Both the position numbers and the translations under genes were made by a program. A stretch of 64,000 nt of DNA from Akkermansia sp. N21116 (GTDB lineage Bacteria > Verrucomicrobiota > Verrucomicrobiia > Verrucomicrobiales > Akkermansiaceae): contig NZ_CP139035.1 of assembly GCF_029854705.2 (NCBI RefSeq), positions 1,922,001-1,986,000 of the forward strand, read 5' to 3'. The notes under the pieces were generated by a model. The model searched no databases. It had not been told where the DNA came from and saw only the letters and a list, made by a program, of their open reading frames with translations. Every line of letters begins with the position of its first letter. Within the stretch, counting starts at the first letter, position 1. Below, piece by piece: positions 8,801 through 17,300 of this stretch.

Positions 8801-9307
8801 GTTGAAGTGGACCATGTCCCAAGTCTGTTCCTGGCCGCAGACCGATTTGGTGAGTCCGCACAATTGACGGGCTCCGGCCTTGGCGACGGCGAATGCTTCT
8901 GGAAGGATTTTGTTGAGGTATTTTTCGCGCAATTTGGCGAATTCGGGCGTCAGTTCCCTCCATACCTTCTTGGCGGCTTCGATCGAATCAGGGGTGGATT
9001 CCACCCGGGGAAGGTTGGGAAAATCCGGTTTGAGGAGGTCGAACCGGTCATTGAGCATCTTGGCGATGTCTGTCAGTTGCTCTTTATCGGCGGATTCCAC
9101 CAAGCGCAGGGGAGGGATGGCCATCGGCAGGAACCTGTGCAGGTAGGACTGCCATTCCCGCGTCTTGTCGATTAGAAATTGTTGGTCGATATGCTGGCCT
9201 TGCCACTCGCGTTCGATATTGACGATACGGTCCACGATGGGGCGCAGTTTCTTGATTTCGCGCTGGTTTTTAGAACCGACTATTTTGGTGAGAATCCACT
9301 TAATCAT
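5891..9307 (-). CDS. secA: Protein translocase ATPase SecA
   Basis: A 1138-residue motor ATPase of the Sec pathway. Visible motifs are GEGKT (Walker A, about residue 187), DEVDSILIDEARTPL (DEAD-type Walker B), NAKNHQREAEII and NMAGRGTDI in the second helicase domain. It is much longer than the roughly 900-residue enterobacterial enzyme. Extra sequence lies in the N-terminal region (about residues 55-130), in the middle (about 335-440, Lys/Glu-rich) and in a long Ala/Pro-rich C-terminal tail. The usual C-terminal CxCxSG...CH zinc motif is absent. A terminator follows and rppH lies upstream on the same strand. Confidence 0.97.
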   Translation of the reverse strand: MIKWILTKIVGSKNQREIKKLRPIVDRIVNIEREWQGQHIDQQFLIDKTREWQSYLHRFLPMAIPPLRLVESADKEQLTDIAKMLNDRFDLLKPDFPNLPRVESTPDSIEAAKKVWRELTPEFAKLREKYLNKILPEAFAVAKAGARQLCGLTKSVCGQEQTWDMVHFNVQLLGGISLHRGYISEMATGEGKTLVATLPVYLNALTGMGVHVVTVNDYLARRDSEWMGTLFEYLGLTVGCIQSMMPSHLRREQYNCDITYGTNAEFGFDYLRDNGMASSAEEQVQRGHYFAIIDEVDSILIDEARTPLIISGPSVITREQQYDALCPAVSKVVKAQTELCNELMAQAMELAKNGQNEEAGRCLLKVKLGQPRNRAFMRAMEEPEYRRMMEKYELFLYQDTRKKELYRLKEELFFSVEEKTHDADLMEKGRKLISPDDPQAFILPDIGTAIAEMDEDPRLTEQDKARKKRELYQRLDETGQRLHTTSQLLKAYCIYEKDVEYVVKEGKVIIVDQNTGREMPGRRWSDGLHQAVEAKEGLEIERENQTYATITIQNYFRLYKKLAGMTGTAETEAAEFHDIYKLDVLPIPTNKPCVRKDSNDLIFKTRREKFNAVVAKIQELHGKGQPILIGTASVDASETLSRMLKRVKIPHEVLNAKNHQREAEIISQAGKKGAVTVSTNMAGRGTDIKLGEGVNELGGLFVLGTERHESRRIDRQLRGRCARQGDPGASQFFISFEDDLMRNFGAAERMTKMMERFGVQDGEALEHGWLNKTVENAQKRVEQRNYMWRKHVLDYDDVMNKQREVVYGFRNDVLITEDPRAIIYDVLEEAVMDKVQFYMVVDRDEQPNPDELLSWVNSTFPLALTDEQAGFTTKTPEECAKFIIEKVKVVYEQKLEHERAEYLDHMERQTVLTSIDKLWQEHLYNMDSLREGVRLRAQGQKDPLIEYKKEAYDMFVTLMDNINQTVLKNMFSSTTNLDAFEEFLASLPQSTSESEDDGEPNLTFDGMPANLLEALREQVSSAKAMRNATPERTPAPPRREAPASHPMPVMPDGMPISISASSSEMDPVLVRQDTKVELITRKPTVNICRKGDTQPQTAGDTPAPAAAAGNVEPSLTVGSMDSGSVLGTYENSGETLTR

Positions 9308-9321
9308 TGATATGGCGGGAA

Positions 9322-9350
9322 AATTTAATCAGACCCTTTGGAGAGAGCAA
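9322..9350 (-). promoter_or_regulatory. Possible secA promoter
   Basis: TTGCTC (9350-9345), 17 nt, TAAATT (9327-9322) on the minus strand. The predicted start of transcription would be only a few bases ahead of the secA ATG. The match to consensus is moderate, so this is tentative. Confidence 0.28.
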
Positions 9351-9458
9351 CCCACAAGGTAGGGAGGAAAGTATGCAAAACACTCCCAACATGCAAGCAT
9401 ACACCTTTCTCCGGACGGGAAATGACGCAATACGCGGAAGGAAAACAATTCGTGCCGG

Positions 9459-9944
9459 TCAGACGGGATCCGCTTCTTCCGGATGGAAAAAGAAATTATC
9501 CATGACTTCCCGGTATACGTCCCGTTTGAACGGCGGCAACCAGGAAAAGTCGAATTCTTCCGGTTTGATCCAGCGGTAAGCCTTGAATTCTCGCTGGTCG
9601 AGACTGGGTTCCGGGGCGTCTTCCATGAGGCGGCAGAGGAAGTAGGTTTGTTCCTGTCCGACATAGGGCTTGCCGCGTTTAGCCTTGATTTTGTCGAGGA
9701 CCGCGTCGGGATAGTCGTACCGGTAGCCTGTCCGTCCGGACTCGATTCTATAGTGTTCGGGCAGGAATCCGACTTCTTCCCATATTTCACGGCTGACTGC
9801 TTCCAGTGCATTTTCTCCTTCGTCAATGCCTCCTTGGGGGAATTGCCATGCGCCGTCTTCTTTTGTCCGTTCGCAAATCAGGAGGAGTCCTTGCGGGTTG
9901 ACGATAATGGCGGCAGTGTTCGGGCGGTACTGTTTTTCTTCCAT
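9459..9944 (-). CDS. rppH: RNA pyrophosphohydrolase RppH-like Nudix hydrolase
   Basis: A 161-residue Nudix enzyme that would remove pyrophosphate from 5'-triphosphate RNA and so trigger decay. The Nudix box is intact: GGIDEGE...REIWEEVGF fits GX5EX7REUXEEXGU. The start MEEKQYRPNTAAIIVN, the segment WQFPQGGID and the DxREFKAYRWIKPEEF region are typical of RppH/YgdP. It lies 151 bp upstream of secA on the same strand. A diadenosine polyphosphatase role is the main alternative within the family. Confidence 0.87.
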   Translation of the reverse strand: MEEKQYRPNTAAIIVNPQGLLLICERTKEDGAWQFPQGGIDEGENALEAVSREIWEEVGFLPEHYRIESGRTGYRYDYPDAVLDKIKAKRGKPYVGQEQTYFLCRLMEDAPEPSLDQREFKAYRWIKPEEFDFSWLPPFKRDVYREVMDNFFFHPEEADPV

Positions 9945-10202
9945 GCCCCGTTTGTATCATATCAACGATGGACATGAACTCCAAAATCGTACCTTCTCCA
10001 TGAGATACGGAAAGACCTGGAAGATGAAGAAAAGAAAAATTAGTCCCATTATAATTGAACCTTTTTTGATATCGGGCTGTCTCATCTCCTAAGTTCACCT
10101 CATGGATACCTCGCAAACGGCGAGAGGCGGGGCTACCATAGCCTCCCGCAAGCTGTCGAGAGACTCCGGAATTTAACAAACACCAAACTATAAACGATCA
10201 TC

Positions 10203-10847
10203 ATGAATAATCCGCTTCAGTCCCCCTCGCATATCGGTTATGCCGATGGCAAGTATGTTCTGCCTCCTCTTCCGTATGCCTATGATGCGCTGGAACCTCT
10301 GATGGACGAAGCCACCGTACGGCTCCACCACGACAAGCACCATGCAGCCTACGTCGCCGGTGCCAATGCCGCTGCCGCCAAACTCAAGGAAATTGCCGAT
10401 GGGACGGCGGATGCCGCGTTGACAACCCCCACGGTGCGTAACTTGTCCTTCCATACCTCGGGACATGCCTTGCATACGATCTTCTGGACGAACATGACGC
10501 CCACCCCGAAAGCGGCGCCCGCTGGTCCTCTGGCTGCTGCCATCGAAGCGAAGTTCGGCTCCCTGTCTGCCATGCTGACGGTGTTCAAAGCCGCTGCCGC
10601 CGGTGTGGAAGGTTCCGGCTGGGCTATTCTTGGCATTGATCCTGTTTCACGGGAACTCGTCGTCTGCGGTGCGGAAAAACACCAGAATCTGGAAATCCCC
10701 GGACTGGTGCCTCTGCTGGCATGCGACGTCTGGGAACACGCCTATTATCTGTTGCATCAGAACAACAGAGCAGCTTATATCGAAAACTTCGTCAAGCTCA
10801 TCAACTGGGACGACGTCGAGGCCCGCTACGAGGCGGCAACCGCCTGA
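10203..10847 (+). CDS. Superoxide dismutase (Fe/Mn family)
   Basis: A 214-residue cytosolic dismutase that converts superoxide to hydrogen peroxide and oxygen. The metal ligands are all visible: the His in LHHDKHHAAYV, the second His in GHALHTIFW, and the Asp and His of DVWEHAYYL. The segment HTSGHALH differs from the usual NNxxGHxNH or NNAxQxWNH forms, so Fe versus Mn preference cannot be called. There is no signal peptide. A strong hairpin follows the stop codon, so the gene is likely monocistronic. Confidence 0.95.
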   Translation: MNNPLQSPSHIGYADGKYVLPPLPYAYDALEPLMDEATVRLHHDKHHAAYVAGANAAAAKLKEIADGTADAALTTPTVRNLSFHTSGHALHTIFWTNMTPTPKAAPAGPLAAAIEAKFGSLSAMLTVFKAAAAGVEGSGWAILGIDPVSRELVVCGAEKHQNLEIPGLVPLLACDVWEHAYYLLHQNNRAAYIENFVKLINWDDVEARYEAATA

Positions 10848-10872
10848 AATTGATCTCCATTCCTTTCAGGCT

Positions 10873-10910
10873 GCGCCCCGTCCGGAGTCAATTCCAGACG
10901 GGGCGCTTCC
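10873..10910 (+). terminator. Terminator after superoxide dismutase
   Basis: A perfect 10-bp stem GCGCCCCGTC/GACGGGGCGC with a 14-nt loop, followed by TTCCTT. The stem is strong but the T-tract is poor. Confidence 0.6.
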
Positions 10911-10932
10911 TTGAACAAGCGGTTTTCACGAT

Positions 10933-11127
10933 GTGACGAAACGGTCACGCAGGAAACTGTTGACATTAAAACAAACCATGAGAACATACAGACACATGAT
11001 TAAGAGAAATAACAAGCTATTCATGAGCAGGACTCAACGGGAGTCCGCCGATAGACGCAGAATAGCCTCCATGATTGCAGAGCAATCCGAAAACGCAAAG
11101 AAAGAGGAAGACAAGGCTTCCGAATAA
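10933..11127 (+). CDS. Small basic hypothetical protein
   Basis: Up to 64 residues from GTG 10933, or 49 from ATG 10978. It is strongly basic in the first two thirds (KRSRRK, KRNNK, SRTQRESADRRR), with an acidic Lys/Glu tail. No family is recognised. It is bracketed by the superoxide dismutase terminator upstream and a textbook terminator 41 bp downstream, which supports a separate short transcript. Candidates are a ribosome- or nucleic-acid-associated small protein, or a non-coding RNA with a chance ORF. Confidence 0.5.
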   Translation: MTKRSRRKLLTLKQTMRTYRHMIKRNNKLFMSRTQRESADRRRIASMIAEQSENAKKEEDKASE

Positions 11128-11167
11128 AGGTATGTCCCCTCTTACCCAATCTATCATCAAATAGTCA

Positions 11168-11196
11168 ACCGGCGGTTCTCCCCGCCGGTTTTTTTG
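11168..11196 (+). terminator. Strong intrinsic terminator
   Basis: An 8-bp GC-rich stem ACCGGCGG/CCGCCGGT with a 6-nt loop and an uninterrupted T-run. It ends the small-ORF transcript and insulates the RHS gene downstream. Confidence 0.88.
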
Positions 11197-11380
11197 TGCC
11201 CCAATAGGGACGAGTATATTTCGCCGGGATAAAAATGAGTTTTGGGATTTGCGTGTAATTCTGAAATTTTGGAAAATAAATTTTATCTCTTGACTTCATG
11301 TGATTTGTGTGTGGGAGTAGGTATAGTCCCGGAAGGGGTTTGATTTGTTGTGTTTTCCTGATTTTAACCATCTTACATCA

Positions 11381-14300
11381 ATGACCCCGTCCAATTTTTC
11401 TCCATCCGACGCCTCTTCAGAAAAAGAGCCTCTGTTTATTACCATCAAACCAATCTATTATGAATTTACAGAGATTGGGGATTCGGAGCACTATTTCAGT
11501 GTTTCTACGAATGCCCTTCATTTCCGCATCGCCCGGGAAGATGTAGGAACATATCCTTGGGCAGTACCTTTGTATTATTCTAGTGAAGAATGCCCGGGGG
11601 GGAGGATTCCGGTGATTTGCGGCCTCAATGAGGGACCGGATCGATCGGGAGAATGGATTATTCAAGCCTTCGATGACGAGGCTGATTTTAATACGGAACG
11701 CGCCGTCAGAGGACGTTGCTTTATTAGCCAGGATGGATCATCGTCAAGCAGTAGTAGTAGCTCCAGTTCGTCTGGAGGAGGTCCTGGAAGCAGTAGTTCC
11801 AGCTCATCGGGTAGTAGTGGTTCATCATCGTCGAGTAGCAGTTCGTCGAGCGGTTCGAGTTCGTCTAGCAGCAGTAGTGAATCGAGTGGTTCGAGCTCGT
11901 CCGGTAGCAGCAGCAGTGAATCGAGTGGTTCGAGTTCGTCCGGTAGCAGCAGCAGTGAATCGAGCGGTTCGAGTTCGTCCGGTAGCAGCAGTGAATCGAG
12001 CGGTTCGAGTTCGTCCAGTAGCAGCAGTGAATCGAGCGGTTCGAGCTCGTCCGGTAGCAGCAGTAGTGAATCGAGCTGTTCTAGTTCGTCCGGTAGCAGC
12101 AGTGAATCGAGCGGTTCGAGCTCGTCCGGTAGCAGCAGTAGTGAGTCGAGCGGTTCGAGTTCGTCCGGTAGTAGTAGTGAATCAAGCAGTTCGAGCTCGT
12201 CCGGTAGCAGCAGTAGTGAATCGAGCAGTTCGAGTTCGTCCGGTAGTAGTAGTGAATCGAGCAGTTCGAGTTCGTCCGGTAGTAGTAGTGAATCAAGCAG
12301 TTCGAGCTCGTCCGGTAGCAGCAGTAGTGAATCGAGCAGTTCGAGTTCGTCGAGTAGTTCGAGCTCTTCATCAAGTAGCAGCGAGTCCAGCAGCTCCAGT
12401 TCGTCGTCAAGCAGCAGTAGTTCTTCTTCCTCAAGTGATCCTCCTCCGGATGACGATGACTGTCAGCCATGCGATTGTGATGATGAGGATTGTGAAGATG
12501 GTGATGGCGATACGGGGCAGACTCTCCCCATTGAAGACGGTGATGAGCCGGATAATTGCGAAAGTTCCGGCAAGGTTGGCGGGACTCCCAACCCATCCAA
12601 TCCTTCTTCTTTCAGGGCGGGACGCAGTTCTGAACCGGATGCTCCTGCCATTCCTTTCCGTTTTGACAGTCAGATGGAATGGACGGCGAGTTTTGATGCC
12701 TTTTCCCGTCAGGTAACGATTTTCAAGGCTTCCGGTCGTTGCCTGTACTACAAGGCTGCTCCTCAGTCCGACCGGGCGGAACGCCAGGGAATTTCCCGTC
12801 GGGATACTTCGCTCGTCCAGCTTCTCAACAGCGATCTGACACCCTGCACGAATGATAACCCTGCTTATCTTTGCCAGGTGATGGCAGATGGTTCCAAACG
12901 CCGTTTTTCCGCGGAAACAGGCAAGGTGGTCTCCACCACGACGAGTTCCGGAGCGGTTGTCACGGCAGATGAATACGCCGAACGGCTTCAGGTGACGCGC
13001 GATACCGACGGAGAAGTCACTTCCATCTGGAGTTCCACGCAGGGGTTGTTCCTGCTGGAACGCAGTTTCAACAAGCTTGTCATCAACCACTATCCCGCGA
13101 ATCAGGTTACCGGCGATGCCCGTACGGGGCGTTCGGCGTCCGGCACTCCATTCAAGACCTATTCCTATGAGTGCTGGCAGGATGGCTCCGCCAAAATGAT
13201 GAAAATCATCAATCAGCGCGCGGGGCAACCGGCGACGCAAGTGCTTCGCCGAGTTGAGGATGGCCTGGTGACGGTTACGACAGGAGAGGGAGATGATCGC
13301 ATCATCAAGACCTTTGCCCGCAATTACCTTCCAGGCGGCATGTGGGAAGAGATCAGAACTGTCCGCGGCATCGACGATGTGGCTCCTGTTTCCTGTGTCC
13401 GTACGGTGAAGAAGAATTCCGCCGGAGGCTGGCTGACGGTCAGCCGGACGGAGGGCTATGGCTCGTCCGCTTCCAGGACGACGACATGGATCCACAATGC
13501 ACAATTCCGCCCTTCACTGGAAATCAAATCCGATGGAGGCTACACGCGCTACGAGTACGATGAGCAGGGGCGGGTTGTTTTGGAAGCCTCTCCATGGAGT
13601 TCTGGCTCTGACGAGAAGGTGATTCGGACGACGTATGCGAATCTGCGCTTCAATGACTGCCGCCCCTTGTTGACGGTTGAATTGATTCGTTCGGAAGATG
13701 GAAAAGAAACGGAATTGTCCCGCAAGTCATACAGTTATAGCGACTCTCCGCAAGTGAACCGCACGACGGTGACTCAAACGGGGCTGGGGGTGACTGGTCC
13801 CCGCGTCTCAATTCGCGAGACCTATGGAGAATTGGCGGCGTGTTCCTATGCTTGCGGACATGTGAAGCTGGAGCAGGATCACAATGGTGTTCAAAGGCGT
13901 TACTCATACGAACGCGCCTTGCAATACGGGGCTGTTTGGAAGGAAACGATGGAAACGGCTGTCAATGGGCAAGTTGTTTCCGGACGCAGCGAACGCAGAG
14001 TCCGCTATATTGCCGCCAATGGGGATACCATTCGTGAAGAAAATTATGTGTTTGTTGCAACGGGCTGGAAGCTCAAGGCGACAGCCGATTACGAGTATGA
14101 TTTCGAACACAATGTAACGCGAAAGACGCTCGGCAATGGGCGTGAATCGACCGCCGAATGGATGTGTTGCGGCCCCTTGCGCAAGATCGATGAAGATGGC
14201 GTGATGACATCATACGGTTACAATACGGCACGCCAACTGATCGAAACGATTCGGGCTGCTACAGAAACGACGCCGGAAACGATTGTATCCTACATGCGCG

Positions 14301-17300
14301 ATGCGGCGGGGCGTATTCGTGAGGAACGCCGGGATGTCGGAGCGATGACGACTCGGAAGGCAAGAAGCTACGACGGAATCGGGAGGGTAATTTATTCTAC
14401 AGATGCCTTGGGCCGGGTGACGACATGGACATACAATGAAGCGCAGCGAACCACGACTCGGACGGCTCCGTCCGGGGCGACCTTGATCACGATCACCAAT
14501 CCCGACGGAACTCCATGGGAGGAAAGCGGTACGGGGCAGAGAAACATTCGCTACGGTTATGAAGTCGTTGCGGATGGTATCCGGACGACGGTATCGGCGA
14601 AGACGTCCGGTGGTCAATGGGTAGCCGTGTCGCGTACCACCAGGAATGGCCTCGGAGAAACGATCCGTGAGGAACGGGCCGATACGCAGGGAGGATGGAT
14701 CGTGACGGAGCATAGCTACAATGCCCTGGGGCAGCTCGTGCGAAGCCGGACGGGGCAGATGGCTCCTACCCTGTACGAGTACGATGTGATGGGGGAAGTC
14801 TCCAAACGGACCTTAGCTCTGGAGGATGTTCCCACCCCCCAGAACTCCCGGGTAGAACAAACTTCCCGGGCATACGAATCCCGTGCGGATGGGGTTTATG
14901 ATTCGATTTCGACGACGACATACAACCAGAACGGGGATCCATTGGTTGAAACTGTCTCGAAACTCGTTTCTTCCTTAAGCCCGACTCTGGAAAGCAGGAA
15001 GGAAACGAAGGATATCTACGGAAAAATTACGGAAGAGTGGTCGGAATACGCCGCCCCAACCCAGCGAATGCAATATCTCAAGATTCCGACGTCGACCTTG
15101 GTGGCGTGTTCGGTGGTCGTTGATGGCTGGATTCGACAGGCAACCGACAATGTCGGTATTGAGACATCGCAGAGCAGGAGCTATACAATGACCGGCATGA
15201 CGATTTCCCGTACGGATGGGCGCGGAAACACGACCGTGACGGAAGCCGATCTGGATGGGAGGACGATCAAGGTGACAGATGCGGCGGGAGCTGTCACGGT
15301 GACAGGATATGATGAGCGTTTTGATCTGCCATCCTGCATCACTAATGCCCTGGGGAATACGACATACTATGCCTACGACATCCGGGGACGCAAGACATCG
15401 GAATATGGTACGGCTATCAAGCCAGCCGTCTTCGGCTATGATGAGATGGATCATATGATTCGTCTGACGACATTCCGTGTGCCGGGAAGCGTGATCACGA
15501 CAGATCCGAGTAGCCGCACCGACGGAGATACGACCAGTTGGACGTATGATGAGGCGACGGGACTTCAATTGAAGAAGACCTACGCGGACAACTCCCAGCT
15601 CGTGTACACCTACGATGCCATGAACCGCCAGAGTACACATACCCTGGCAAGGGGCATTGTCATCACCTATACTTACGATCCCTTAACGGGAGACATGACG
15701 GGGATATCTTACAGCGATGAAACCTCCAGCCGTACGTTTGTGTACAATAATCTCGGCTTGCTTGTGGAAATATGGACGGGAAATGAGATTAATTGCGAAA
15801 TAAAAGTCTACAATGAATATAATCAATTGTCCTTGGAAAATTATTTCTTAGGAGAGGATGAAAGCTACCATATTTGTGCTTATGACGAATGGGGACGTAT
15901 TGTTTCCGACAATTTACAAATAACGAGGAGCGGGAGTGAGAATATCTCCATCTATGAGACTAAAATTTCATACAACGAATTGGGGCAATTGTCGCGATAT
16001 ATCTACAATCCCGGTCAGGAGAATGAACGGGCATTTCAATTCAATTATCTGGCAGGGAGTCAATACGTTTCTTCAATCAACTTCCCGGATCCGCTTTCTT
16101 TGGAATACGCCTACGAAGTGTCGCGAGACATTTTATCCGGCATCCAGTGTCGCAATACTGCAGACGACAACGTCATTTGTAGTCGTGCTCAAAGTTATGA
16201 CCTGCTTGGAAGACCGACAGGGAGAACGCAAATCCGCGAAGGTGTGACGCGCAACGACACCTTTGGTTACAACTCGTTGAATGAATTGAGCTCGGCTAAT
16301 CTGGGAGGAAATCTTTTCAACTATGCCTACGATAACATTGGCAACAGAAAATCGTCGGACGAGTTTGAAGAAACCACCTCCTACCTTTCCAATAATTTGA
16401 ACCAGTACACAAGCATTGGTAAGGAGGAAGAGCCAGTCTTCATTCCCACTTACGATGCGGACGGCAACCAGACAAGGATACGGACAACAACGGGAATCTG
16501 GAATGTGGTGTATAACGCTGAAAATCGTCCCGTACGGTTTTCAAGTTCCGACGGTACGCTCGTGATCGAATGCACCTACGACTACATGGGTAGAAGAACT
16601 CACAAAATTCTGAAGCGCAATGGCAAACTGGAATTCGATGAAATGTACCACTATAACGGCTACCTCCAAACAGCCGCGATCCGGGGAACAGAGATACAAC
16701 ACGTCATTCTATGGAATCCTACCGAAACTGTTGCCACGCGTCCTTTGGCGCAAATCAGGAACGGAAACTTCTATTACGCCGTACATGACTTCGTGAAGAA
16801 CATTACCGAATGGATTACCGAGACAGGTAGTATTGAGGCAAGCTTCGATTATACTCCTTACGGTGCTATCATGAATGAAACAGGCGATCTAACACTAGGT
16901 TACATTGGGTTTTCGAGCGAGGTTATGGATAGGGAATTGGAATTGGTGTATTACAATTACCGACACCTGAATCCTATGGATGGAAGGTGGACGAGTAGAG
17001 ATCCTCTTGGAATTATGGATGGCTCATTTTATGAGTATGTTTTTTCAAAAAATAATTGTATGAATCATTTTGATTTTCTTGGTTTGCTTGATTGTGATGG
17101 ATCTAATGTGGGAAAAATGGAACTAACAAAAGCTTCTTTGATATTTATTATGATGAATGAAAAAGAACATTCTATAGAAGGAGAAGCAGAAGATAGTGCA
17201 AAGGATATTATGGGGAAAATAGCTGAAAATCCTAAGGAAGATATTAAGATGCCAACTATGAGTTTAGCTGGCAGTATAAAGCTTCCTGTTAAAATCATGG

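Noticed and set aside
6581-9175. Long plus-strand ORFs opposite secA
   Set aside because: They are shadows of the secA codon pattern, with Phe/Val/Gly-rich translations and no domains.
11879-12328. Tandem repeats as a CRISPR array
   Set aside because: There are no unique spacers. The units are contiguous, coding and in frame within the RHS protein.
11628-12716. Arg/Val-rich ORF in the Ser-repeat region
   Set aside because: It is an out-of-frame reading of the 36/39-nt tandem repeats inside the RHS gene.
12431-13504. A 357-codon minus-strand ORF opposite the RHS gene
   Set aside because: The YD-repeat coding strand is clearly real. The antisense product is Arg/His-rich with no recognisable motif.
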